Assembly (NCBI GenBank): GCA_022567775.1
Contig: JADFGH010000163.1
Coordinates: 1 to 5,781, forward strand
Reading direction: 5' to 3'
Length of the DNA: 5,781 nucleotides
DNA from: Pseudomonadota bacterium
Lineage (GTDB): Bacteria > Pseudomonadota > Gammaproteobacteria > Steroidobacterales > Woeseiaceae
The notes beneath the pieces are model-generated. The model searched no databases. It worked only from the letters and a program-made list of their open reading frames with translations, and had not been told where the DNA came from. Below are positions 1 to 5,781 of this stretch, piece by piece. Each line of letters begins with the position of its first letter. Position 1 is the first letter of the stretch. The translations under genes and the position numbers were made by a program.

Positions 1-140
1 AAGTTCTATTCTGTCCTAGCGTTTCGGAGCCGATTCTTCCTCGGGGACCCTTCAAGCCGGACGCTACTCGATGATCGAAAGTGCTATGGCGGTGACGGTC
101 CGGTCGACGCTGCCGGATTTTAGCGGTATATCGAGCGCGG

Positions 141-935
141 TCACAGCGATGTGTGAATCGGTGGTCGTGAGCGGCAAAAACGGAGTCTCGAAGAGTCATG
201 TCGGCGATCGTTCTGGCGCAAGCGCTTGAGACAGGTGTGGACGTGGGGGCGACGGTGCGCGCAGCGGTGGAGCCGTTGTTGAACGAGGCGCCGGGTCGGT
301 GGGAATCCGCGGTGGCAACGCCCGCTGTCGCGGGGGGAATAGTCTGGCGGGGGCCGAAACCGACGGCGGGCGCGGAGATCGCGCGAGCGGATGACGTGAC
401 GGTGTTGATGGACGGGTTTCTTTCGAACGGTCGGGGGGATCGCGGAGACGCGGCTTTCGTGGCGGAGCGATATCGCGAGGGAGATACCCGGGCGCTGGAA
501 ACGCTGGAGGGATCGTTCGTAGTTGCCATCGTCGATCACGAGCGCGGGCGACTGGTGGTGTTGACGGATCGCTCGGGTTCGCGGCCGATTTACGTGGGGC
601 GGACGGGTACGGCGGTGGTGATCGCACCGGAGCCGAAGGCGTTTTGCGGCGTGGCGGGGATGGACCTGGAGATCGTTCCCGGCGAGCCCGAGGACGCCGG
701 CGATAATGGAGCCGCCAGACACGGAAGAAACACGCATCAGTGAGCCCAGCGGACCCTGCTTGCCCGAACGTTCTTTGGTACCCAGGTAGCCCAGTTCAGC
801 GAGGCGCAGCAGCACGCCGGTATGAAACAACATCGCCCGGTAGCCGCCACCGCTCAGGCACAGGCCGATGCCTTGTTGCGGCTTGTCGCCGCCAGGCGCG
901 TGAATACTGACGGGATCTAGATCGTAAAGCGTCAT
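141..935 (-). CDS. Patatin-like phospholipase, N-terminal fragment (truncated, read-through tail)
   Basis: The first ~83 residues are the front of a patatin-like serine lipase or acyl hydrolase. GLCLSGGGYRAMLFHTG (24-40) is the glycine-rich oxyanion-hole segment, and SSVSGGS (70-76) is the nucleophile elbow with Ser73 in an S-x-S-G-G version of GxSxG. The catalytic Asp (D-G-G/A motif), expected much further on, is missing. From about base 690 down to the stop at 141 the frame reads the antisense of the asparagine-synthase-like gene, giving an Arg/His/Pro-rich tail with no family character. The start is well supported: AACGAGG lies 4 bases before the ATG at 935. Intact relatives are usually 300 residues or more. 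It is divergent from the DUF6065-like gene with 82 bases between them. Family call is strong; activity is very unlikely without the Asp half of the Ser-Asp dyad. Confidence 0.7.
   Translation of the reverse strand: MTLYDLDPVSIHAPGGDKPQQGIGLCLSGGGYRAMLFHTGVLLRLAELGYLGTKERSGKQGPLGSLMRVSSVSGGSIIAGVLGLAGNDLQVHPRHAAKRLRLRCDHHRRTRPPHVNRPRTRAIRQHHQSPALVIDDGNYERSLQRFQRPGISLAISLRHESRVSAIPPTVRKKPVHQHRHVIRSRDLRARRRFRPPPDYSPRDSGRCHRGFPPTRRLVQQRLHRCAHRRPHVHTCLKRLRQNDRRHDSSRLRFCRSRPPIHTSL
198..743 (+). CDS. Asparagine synthase-like glutamine amidotransferase domain, 3'-truncated
   Basis: This frame resembles the N-terminal class II glutamine amidotransferase domain of asparagine synthase (AsnB-like) proteins. 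Residues 66-73 match the strand before the usual NGE motif. LEGSFVVAIVD (103-113), the DRSGSRPIYV stretch (124-133) and APEPKA (143-148) match the conserved core, usually L-x-G-x-F-A-x-A-I-W-D, D-R-x-G-x-x-P-L-Y and S-E-x-K-A. Full-length relatives run to 500-650 residues and carry an ATP-pyrophosphatase synthetase domain, which is missing here. Resemblance stops near residue 162, and the last ~19 residues are antisense of the neighbouring patatin gene. The start ATG has GGAG 12 bases upstream and AAGAG closer in; an in-frame stop at 168-170 limits extension. The N-terminus is Met-Ser, so the Cys2 nucleophile of glutamine-hydrolysing enzymes is absent. Degenerate domains like this occur in beta-lactam synthetases and lasso peptide cyclases, but nothing else here supports either pathway. 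Family assignment is moderate; the product is probably non-functional. Confidence 0.6.
   Translation: MSAIVLAQALETGVDVGATVRAAVEPLLNEAPGRWESAVATPAVAGGIVWRGPKPTAGAEIARADDVTVLMDGFLSNGRGDRGDAAFVAERYREGDTRALETLEGSFVVAIVDHERGRLVVLTDRSGSRPIYVGRTGTAVVIAPEPKAFCGVAGMDLEIVPGEPEDAGDNGAARHGRNTHQ
676..695. other. Breakpoint joining two unrelated truncated genes
   Basis: Left of this stretch the plus strand encodes a recognisable amidotransferase domain. Right of it the minus strand encodes a recognisable patatin N-terminus. Both lose family similarity here without a shared stop codon, inverted repeat or insertion sequence end. The exact base cannot be fixed by eye. It may be a genomic deletion or inversion scar, or an artefact of assembly. 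Confidence 0.6.
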
Positions 936-1006
936 AGCGCCTCGTTATTCTTTGTTGTGCGATCGATATACCATATCCAGAAATCGATGAAATGACTACA
1001 TCCGCT

Positions 1007-1010
1007 GGAG
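1007..1010 (+). promoter_or_regulatory. Ribosome binding site supporting a GTG start
   Basis: GGAG sits 7 bases before the GTG at 1018. This good spacing decides the GTG start of the DUF6065-like gene, since no in-frame ATG occurs before codon 17. Confidence 0.6.
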
Positions 1011-1017
1011 ACGCGCC

Positions 1018-1758
1018 GTGAAGGACAAATTACAGATTACTGCGTACGAAGTCATCGAGGATCCGATGCCGCTGCAGCCGGCTGAGCGGACACGTCAGTG
1101 GATGGAAGATACCGTTGATCGCTTCGCCTATCGCTGCCTTCCGGTGGCGATCGCAAACCAGGTGGGTTGGGATATATTGTGCCCGGTTGCATTTACGGCC
1201 AGATGGAACGGCAAGCAAGGACTGAAAGACATAAGCCTGAAGTTTCATGGCAAGCCATCGGCGTTGATCGGCTCGCATTTCGGCCATGGCGTACTCACTT
1301 TTTCACCCGGTTACCTGTTCCGAACGACCCGATCGCACAACCTGTGGGTCAAAGGACCGACGAACTGTCCCAAAGACGGTATCGCACCGCTCGAGGGCCT
1401 GATCGAAACGGATTGGGCACCGTTTTCATTCACGATGAACTGGAAGTTCACCAGGGCCCGGCACAAGGTTCGCTTTGAAGAGGGCGAGCCGATTTGCCGC
1501 ATCATTCCGTACCCGCGTCATTACATCCGCAAGTTCGAGCCGAAAATTAAAAACATCAATGAAAACGCGAAGCTCTATCAGCAATACGTCGAGTGGCGAG
1601 AGAGCAGGCTCGCGTTCAATGAAGGACTAAAGGAAGCAGGTTCCGACGCGGCCAGGGAAAAATGGCAGCGTGACTATATGAAGGGCCAGGACCAGAAAGG
1701 CAACACCTTCGCCGGGCATGAAACAAAGATCCAGATGAAGGACTTCAAACGAAACTGA
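1018..1758 (+). CDS. DUF6065-like conserved protein of unknown function
   Basis: This 246-residue protein has no signal peptide or membrane segment, so it is probably cytoplasmic. Its landmarks match, from memory, the uncharacterised DUF6065 family: a tryptophan-rich front (RQWMEDT, 26-32), SHFGHGVLTF (86-95), a GYLFRT segment (98-103), KGPTNCPKDG (112-121), LEGLIETDWAP (125-135), FTMNWKFTR (138-146) and GEPICRIIPYP (156-166). A charged helical tail (about 173-225) and a closing GHETKIQMKDF segment follow. His88 and His90, Glu130, Asp132 and the GEP motif could form a metal or ligand site, but that is inference; no catalytic activity is established for the family to my knowledge. Length fits the family. 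Start is GTG with a good ribosome binding site. It stands alone, divergent from the patatin fragment and convergent with alanine racemase. Family members that I recall lie near varied biosynthetic or oxygenase genes, but none is visible here. Confidence 0.65.
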   Translation: MKDKLQITAYEVIEDPMPLQPAERTRQWMEDTVDRFAYRCLPVAIANQVGWDILCPVAFTARWNGKQGLKDISLKFHGKPSALIGSHFGHGVLTFSPGYLFRTTRSHNLWVKGPTNCPKDGIAPLEGLIETDWAPFSFTMNWKFTRARHKVRFEEGEPICRIIPYPRHYIRKFEPKIKNINENAKLYQQYVEWRESRLAFNEGLKEAGSDAAREKWQRDYMKGQDQKGNTFAGHETKIQMKDFKRN

Positions 1759-1766
1759 CGAATCTC

Positions 1767-1790
1767 GTAGGAGCCCGCCGTGGCGGGCGA
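1767..1790 (+). repeat. REP-type palindrome with GTAG head
   Basis: A GTAG tetranucleotide (1767-1770) is followed by GCCCGC (1773-1778), a CGTG loop and GCGGGC (1783-1788), then GA. This layout is typical of the REP elements mobilised by RAYT (IS200-like Y1 transposases) in Pseudomonas, Xanthomonadales and related Gammaproteobacteria. It fills most of the 37-base gap between two convergent genes, the usual place for REPs, and could also work as a bidirectional transcription end or mRNA stabiliser. No T-run follows it. No second copy was found in the window, so its repeat nature rests on resemblance. Confidence 0.55.
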
Positions 1791-1795
1791 ATCAT

Positions 1796-2998
1796 CTAAA
1801 CCAGAACCTTCGGTAAGGTCGGATTCAGGTGCATCAACGCGTCGTACACCGACGTCCCTGTTGAAGCGGCGAGTTGATTCGGGTGTATTGCGGGATGGTC
1901 CGGCCCGAGCAGCGTGGCGACGTCGCCGATATTGACGCTAGGTTCATCACCCACCTCGATGATGGTGTGGCTGGCGCTGACAGCGCCGATGACGGGGTAG
2001 GCTGAACCATTCACAACCACATGTGCGCCGTTGACCGCCTCGCGCGGCATGCCATCGGTGTGTCCGACAGGAATTGTTGCGATCCAGGTTGATTTTTCTG
2101 CGATGTAATTTCGGCCGTAACTTACGCTGTCTCCGGCCCGCAACTGCTCGACCCGAACGACACGCGCCTTCAGTCGCATCGCGGGTGTCAACGTTGCAAT
2201 CGAGCGTTCGCTCTCGAAATCGGACGGATAGGCGCCAAAAAGTGCGATACCGGGCCGCACCTGGTCCAGGTGGGAGTCCGCATAGTTGAAGACCGCGTGT
2301 GACGACGCGGCGTGCAGTGAACCCAGTTCGATGCCGCTGGCGCGAGCTGCGTCGGTAATCTCGATGAATCGACCGAGTTGCTCGCGATCGAAGTCGCTTT
2401 CCTCGGTAAATCCCGTAAATGTACCTTCGATATTGATCTCGAGCCCGCGCAATTTCCTGAGTACCGGCAATGCGCGGAAATAGGGAATGCCCATGCGGCT
2501 CATGCCGGTATCGAGATAAATATGTGCCGCTGCGGGTTGTCCTGCTTTTTTTGCAGCTCGAACGATACGCGACGCCGAGTCGTCGGTACAAATGCTCAAC
2601 TGAACATCGCGGCGCAGGAGTTCTTCGCCGTCCCTGTCAGAGAACAGGCCCATGAGCAGCACCGGTTTCCTGATTCCCGCATCGCGAAGCGCGATGGCAG
2701 CTTCCGCCTTCACGACCGCAAACCCCTTGATCTGCGGCATCGGATCCAGTACCGAGGCAACGGTTGTCAGCCCAAGCCCGTAGGCGTTGTTCTTGATGAC
2801 GGCGAGGATCGGACGTTTACCTGCAAGTCCCGACACCACCGCAACGTTCTTCCTGAGTGCCGCAGCATCGATTTCGAGCCACGGATCAAAACGATCCGCC
2901 GATATTGCTGTTGTTGCAGCCTGAGTGGCACTCGGGACAGAGGTCAATAAAGGCGTGGCTGCAAGTCCTGCCACAAACTCGCGTCGTGATACTGGCAT
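1796..2998 (-). CDS. Tat-exported alanine racemase family protein (PLP-dependent)
   Basis: Fold-type III PLP amino-acid racemase, 400 residues, expected to interconvert L- and D-alanine or a related amino acid. A twin-arginine signal is clear: SRREFV (4-9), a hydrophobic stretch to about 21, and a likely cut near A27. Folding with PLP before export suits the Tat route, so the enzyme is probably periplasmic. The mature part (~373 residues) has normal Alr length. AVIKNNAYG (66-74) holds the PLP lysine K69; DTGMSRMG (163-170) holds the conserved Arg168; VRPGIALFG (247-255) holds the Arg facing the pyridine ring; SYG (293-295) holds the second catalytic base Tyr294; VGHTDG (311-316) replaces the usual IGYADG. 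Two departures stand out: Tyr161 takes the place of the usually carbamylated Lys, and S-A-S-H (341-344) replaces C/S-M-D-Q. GAGGA lies 7 bases before the ATG. Racemase family is near certain; alanine as substrate is less so. Confidence 0.88.
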   Translation of the reverse strand: MPVSRREFVAGLAATPLLTSVPSATQAATTAISADRFDPWLEIDAAALRKNVAVVSGLAGKRPILAVIKNNAYGLGLTTVASVLDPMPQIKGFAVVKAEAAIALRDAGIRKPVLLMGLFSDRDGEELLRRDVQLSICTDDSASRIVRAAKKAGQPAAAHIYLDTGMSRMGIPYFRALPVLRKLRGLEINIEGTFTGFTEESDFDREQLGRFIEITDAARASGIELGSLHAASSHAVFNYADSHLDQVRPGIALFGAYPSDFESERSIATLTPAMRLKARVVRVEQLRAGDSVSYGRNYIAEKSTWIATIPVGHTDGMPREAVNGAHVVVNGSAYPVIGAVSASHTIIEVGDEPSVNIGDVATLLGPDHPAIHPNQLAASTGTSVYDALMHLNPTLPKVLV

Positions 2999-3052
2999 AA
3001 GCTTGTCCTCGGGCGTTACATGCCGCTTTATTCGTTTTGGGTTGCGATTTAC

Positions 3053-3058
3053 ATTATA
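3053..3058 (-). promoter_or_regulatory. Candidate -10 box for the alanine racemase gene
   Basis: The minus strand reads a perfect TATAAT at 3058-3053, in an AT-rich patch of an otherwise GC-rich gap. It would give a leader of about 50 bases before the racemase start. No good -35 hexamer is visible 16-18 bases upstream. The same patch read on the plus strand gives TATAAA (3055-3060), so it could serve the divergent TPR gene as well. Confidence 0.35.
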
Positions 3059-3150
3059 AACAATACCGGCACCGCTCCGCGCGGTACTGAAGTCATGCGC
3101 TTTGGAGTACCATCGGACTAACTGTGCCCAGTAGGGGTGGAAATGTCAGG

Positions 3151-5205
3151 ATGACCGACCATCGCACAAACAATCCTCCCAAAGCGTCGCACGAAGGAAC
3201 GGGCCATTTTGCGGAGTTCATAGCGGAGTTGCGTCGCCGGCGTGTGATCCGCGTGGCGTTGGTTTACATGGTCGCTGCCTGGGTGATCATGCAGGTGGCG
3301 CAGACAACTTTTCCGGCGTTGTTGTTGCCCGACTGGTCGGTCACGCTGGTCGTTATCCTTCTTGTCCTCGGTTTTCCGCTTGCCCTGATACTGGCCTGGG
3401 CTTACCAGGTTGAGGCCGATTCTGCGAGCCACTCCGAGACCTCGGTGCAGATTGTCCTGGACAAGAACCGCAAGGTCGATTTCATAATCATTGCGGGGCT
3501 TGCAGCGGTGGTCGTGGTTCTGGCCTTTGAGTTGTACGTCAAAGACACAACCAGTGCGCCTGCGGTAGCTACCGATAGACCGCCACCTGTATCCGTAGCG
3601 ACAAGTGCCAGGGCGACGCGTCCGTCCATTGGCGTGTTGCCATTCGTAAACCTGAGCGACGATCCGCAGAACGGATATTTTGCCGATGGCCTGGCAGAGG
3701 AGATTCTGAATTTGCTGGTTCGGATGCAGGAAATCGATGTTGCATCCCGGACATCATCGTTTTATTTCAAGGGCAAAGATGTCGATATCAGTATGGTGGC
3801 AAATCACCTCGGCGTGACCAATGTTCTTGAAGGCAGCGTAAGACGACAGGGCGACACGATTCGTGTAACCGCGCAGTTGATCGAGGCCGAAACCGGCTTT
3901 CATCTGTGGTCGAATACCTACGAGAGAAAGCTGGAAGACATATTTAAAATTCAGGATGATATTGCGCGCCAGATTGCAAACGGACTCGATGTCGTACTTT
4001 CCAATGACTCAGATGCACTGCTGGACCGGGTACCCACAGACAGCGTCGAGGCTTATCAATTCTATTTGCAGGGTCGCGACTATCTGCGTGGCGAGCACAC
4101 TGAAACACGGCTGCAAAGTGCAATGACGCTGTTCGATCACGCCATCGACATTGACAGCAATTTCGCCGAAGCGTATGCGGGACTTTGTGACTCATTGCTG
4201 GCCTTGTATGAACACAGCCGTTCAACAGATTTTTTCGAACAAGCGGAGCGTGCCTGCCATCGCGGGCTCACACTGGATGCCGGCGCCGGTGATGTAAACG
4301 CATCGCTCGGCAACTTATACAGGCTGTCCGGGCAATATGATAAGGCGGTAATTGAGTTCGAACGTGCGATTGCGCTCAATAACAGGAATGTGGATGCGTA
4401 TTCCGGTCTTGGGGATATCTATCTGCGGCAAAACCGTCTCGACGAGGCAGAGAGCGCCTATCAGCAAGTCATCGATTTGCAGCCAGGTTACTGGCGTGGT
4501 TATCTTGAAATTGGTAATTTCCTGTTCGCTACCGGTCGAATTCAGGAGGCCGTAGAGTCATTCACTTACGTCGTCGACGTCACGCCTGACAATGCAACAG
4601 GGCATCTCAACCTCGGTTCCGCCTATTTCATGCTTGGCGATTTCGAAAATGCTGCCGCTATGTGGCGTAAGTCGATCGAGTTGGAGCCGAGAACCAGTAC
4701 ATATTTTAACGTAGGGAACAGTTATTTCTTTCTTGGCCGGTTTGATGATGCCGCTGAAATGTACCGACAAGCCAGTGAACTCGCGCCGGAAGATTTCGAG
4801 GTCTGGGGTGCTCTCGGCGATGCCTACCATTACACAGACGACGACAAGGAACTTGCAGAACCTGCCTATCTAAAAGCGATTGAACTTGGAGAAAAACTGC
4901 TTGACATCAATCAGTCAGATGCGAGGACGTTGGCTGCAGTGGCGCAGTACTATGCAAAAACTGGCAACGCGCAGCATGCAAGTGCACTTTTGATACAGGC
5001 AGATGACCTGGAACCGCATAACATGGATGTGCAATATTTCTCAGCGGTCACGAATGTTAGTTTGGGCAAGGAGGATGCGGCAGTAACGGCTATCACGAAA
5101 GCCGTCGAACTCGGCTATCCGACCGAAATGCTGCAACTGGATGTGGGGCTGTCACCGATCATCGACGACAATCTTCTGGAAGAATTGCTAGCATACGGTA
5201 AATGA
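3151..5205 (+). CDS. Inner-membrane TolB-N-like/TPR repeat protein
   Basis: Numbered from this ATG (684 residues). A basic juxtamembrane segment (AELRRRRV, about 25-32) leads into three membrane helices near 34-57, 64-86 and 109-130. A Pro/Ala-rich linker follows, then a TolB-N-like domain (about 158-281): SIGVLPFVNLS, YFADGLAEEILNLL, VLEGSVRRQG and HLWSNTYER are its hallmarks. From about 300 to the end come roughly eight tetratricopeptide repeats, with the G-x-x-Y/L-x-x-x-G-x-x-x-x-A pattern repeating about every 34 residues. The arginine cluster puts the N-terminus inside, and three helices place the TolB-like and TPR parts in the periplasm as a protein-binding scaffold. Many relatives carry a CadC-type winged helix or a cyclase domain in front; neither is present. 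This ATG has GGTGG 10 bases upstream; an in-frame GTG at 3124 adds nine residues but has poor ribosome binding spacing. The lipoprotein gene follows by 41 bases. The partner is unknown. Confidence 0.82.
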   Translation: MTDHRTNNPPKASHEGTGHFAEFIAELRRRRVIRVALVYMVAAWVIMQVAQTTFPALLLPDWSVTLVVILLVLGFPLALILAWAYQVEADSASHSETSVQIVLDKNRKVDFIIIAGLAAVVVVLAFELYVKDTTSAPAVATDRPPPVSVATSARATRPSIGVLPFVNLSDDPQNGYFADGLAEEILNLLVRMQEIDVASRTSSFYFKGKDVDISMVANHLGVTNVLEGSVRRQGDTIRVTAQLIEAETGFHLWSNTYERKLEDIFKIQDDIARQIANGLDVVLSNDSDALLDRVPTDSVEAYQFYLQGRDYLRGEHTETRLQSAMTLFDHAIDIDSNFAEAYAGLCDSLLALYEHSRSTDFFEQAERACHRGLTLDAGAGDVNASLGNLYRLSGQYDKAVIEFERAIALNNRNVDAYSGLGDIYLRQNRLDEAESAYQQVIDLQPGYWRGYLEIGNFLFATGRIQEAVESFTYVVDVTPDNATGHLNLGSAYFMLGDFENAAAMWRKSIELEPRTSTYFNVGNSYFFLGRFDDAAEMYRQASELAPEDFEVWGALGDAYHYTDDDKELAEPAYLKAIELGEKLLDINQSDARTLAAVAQYYAKTGNAQHASALLIQADDLEPHNMDVQYFSAVTNVSLGKEDAAVTAITKAVELGYPTEMLQLDVGLSPIIDDNLLEELLAYGK

Positions 5206-5234
5206 TGGTCTAAGCTAAATAAGAAGAGCAACAT

Positions 5235-5238
5235 GGAG
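5235..5238 (+). promoter_or_regulatory. Ribosome binding site deciding the lipoprotein start
   Basis: GGAG lies 8 bases before the ATG at 5247. The in-frame GTG at 5238 overlaps this site, so the ATG is the better start. Confidence 0.6.
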
Positions 5239-5246
5239 TGGGCGAT

Positions 5247-5714
5247 ATGAAAATCCTGACAACATTAAACGTCACAAAACGCGGTGCGATGATTGCGGCA
5301 ATTGTCGCAATTTCTTCATTATTGGTGTCCTGCGCGAGTTTTGCGCCACCTTCGGGCCCCAAGGGCGGGCAGAATAATCCTTTCGTCGTAACGTTCGCAT
5401 GGCAAAATGCGAAACCCTGCAAGGTCGATGCTGCATCAGTAACACCTGAATCCACCACATGTATACAAAAACCACAGTCAGATTTCTGTGTTGGCCAAAG
5501 CAAGTGGGTGCAATGGGAAAGCACGCCAGCTAAAAAGTACGATGTGTATTTCTCCCCATTTGTCGCGTCATCAGTCAATGCGGGCAACAATGGCAAGGCG
5601 AAAAAGAGAATAAGCAGTACGGCCCCATACGGCTATTACAAATATACGATCCTGGCCGAGGGCTGTAATGCGAAAACGGATGGTTTCGACCCACTGATGC
5701 GGGTAGACAAATAG
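5247..5714 (+). CDS. Small predicted outer-membrane lipoprotein, four cysteines
   Basis: This protein of 155 residues has a type II (lipoprotein) signal: Lys2, Lys11 and Arg12, a hydrophobic run (about 14-27) and the lipobox LVSC with the acylated Cys29. Ala at the next position favours Lol sorting to the outer membrane. The mature part has a Pro/Gly-rich tether (33-45), then a compact domain with four cysteines at 58, 72, 81 and 140 that could pair as two disulfides. Aromatic strand-like segments KWVQWES (86-92), KYDVYFSPF (97-105) and YGYYKYTILAEGC (128-140) suggest a beta-sandwich, possibly cupredoxin-like, but no metal-binding set is evident. The closing FDPLMRVDK resembles the end of short periplasmic beta domains. 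I do not recognise a named family. It lies 41 bases after the TPR gene on the same strand and is probably co-transcribed, so it may be a client or partner of that scaffold. Confidence 0.7.
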   Translation: MKILTTLNVTKRGAMIAAIVAISSLLVSCASFAPPSGPKGGQNNPFVVTFAWQNAKPCKVDAASVTPESTTCIQKPQSDFCVGQSKWVQWESTPAKKYDVYFSPFVASSVNAGNNGKAKKRISSTAPYGYYKYTILAEGCNAKTDGFDPLMRVDK

Positions 5715-5721
5715 CCCCGAA

Positions 5722-5743
5722 GCGACAGTCGCGTCACTGTCGC
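5722..5743 (+). terminator. Perfect 8-bp hairpin after the lipoprotein gene
   Basis: GCGACAGT (5722-5729) and ACTGTCGC (5736-5743) pair perfectly around the loop CGCGTC. It begins 7 bases after the lipoprotein stop, as expected for a transcription end at the close of a TPR-lipoprotein operon. No T-run follows, so it is not a classical intrinsic terminator. It may instead protect the mRNA 3' end or be a REP-like palindrome. Confidence 0.4.
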
Positions 5744-5781
5744 CGTTGGCTCGGTACAAACTCCTGCATGACCGCCGCTTT

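Noticed and set aside
1..123. An open plus-strand frame running in from the left edge to a TAG at 121, possibly the end of an upstream gene.
   Set aside because: Only about 40 codons are visible, they match no family I know, and codon use is not clearly coding.
71..229. A 52-codon plus-strand frame overlapping the start of the asparagine-synthase-like gene, considered as a lasso-type precursor peptide.
   Set aside because: It has no ribosome binding site, no leader/core pattern (Thr at the penultimate leader position, Gly first and Asp/Glu at 7-9 of the core), and it overlaps the next gene by 32 bases.
196..627. Minus-strand 143-codon frame inside the amidotransferase gene.
   Set aside because: Its product is low-complexity Pro/Arg/Ser-rich, as expected for the antisense of a GC-rich gene, with no ribosome binding site.
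952..977. TTGTTG and CATATC as a promoter for the DUF6065-like gene.
   Set aside because: The spacing is only 14 bases and both hexamers are weak, so it cannot be supported over background.
2378..2950. Plus-strand 190-codon frame opposite the alanine racemase gene.
   Set aside because: It lies wholly antisense to a strongly supported gene, and its composition (many Arg, Cys and His) is that of a shadow frame.
3071..3085. ACCGC/GCGGT inverted repeat with a five-base loop upstream of the TPR gene.
   Set aside because: A five-pair GC stem is expected by chance in such sequence, and it has no T-run or link to a start codon.

Overview
The window looks like bacterial chromosome, most likely from a gammaproteobacterium. 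This is inferred from three things: a GTAG-headed REP-type palindrome, a Tat-exported alanine racemase, and a TolB-like/TPR membrane protein of a kind common in that class. Genus cannot be read from the sequence. Base composition is moderately to strongly GC-rich, highest in about the first 900 bases and nearer 50% in the TPR gene. No rRNA, tRNA, CRISPR array or intact mobile element was seen.

Left region (1-935): the front half of an asparagine-synthase-like glutamine amidotransferase gene (plus strand, from 198) meets, tail to tail, the front third of a patatin-like phospholipase gene (minus strand, from 935). The two lose family resemblance at the same place, about 676-695, and each reading frame then runs into the antisense of the other gene. 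Two unrelated genes beheaded at one point mark a breakpoint, either a real deletion or rearrangement or an assembly chimera. Bases 1-197 hold no convincing gene.

Middle region (1018-2998): a 246-codon gene of an uncharacterised conserved family (recognised as DUF6065-like) is divergent from the patatin fragment. It is convergent with a 400-codon alanine racemase carrying a twin-arginine signal peptide. The 37 bases between the two stop codons hold one REP-like palindrome. The racemase keeps its PLP lysine and catalytic tyrosine but lacks several otherwise typical Alr residues, so it may be an exported racemase of altered specificity.

Right region (2999-5781): a short divergent promoter region precedes a large inner-membrane protein with three membrane helices, a TolB-N-like domain and about eight TPR repeats. 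A small four-cysteine lipoprotein follows 41 bases later, probably in the same operon, and a perfect 8-bp hairpin lies just after it. The TPR protein and the lipoprotein are both predicted to act in the envelope, as is the Tat racemase across the divergent promoter, but a shared pathway is only a guess. No clear new multi-gene system is evident. The best leads are the exported racemase, the DUF6065-like gene and the TPR/lipoprotein pair.
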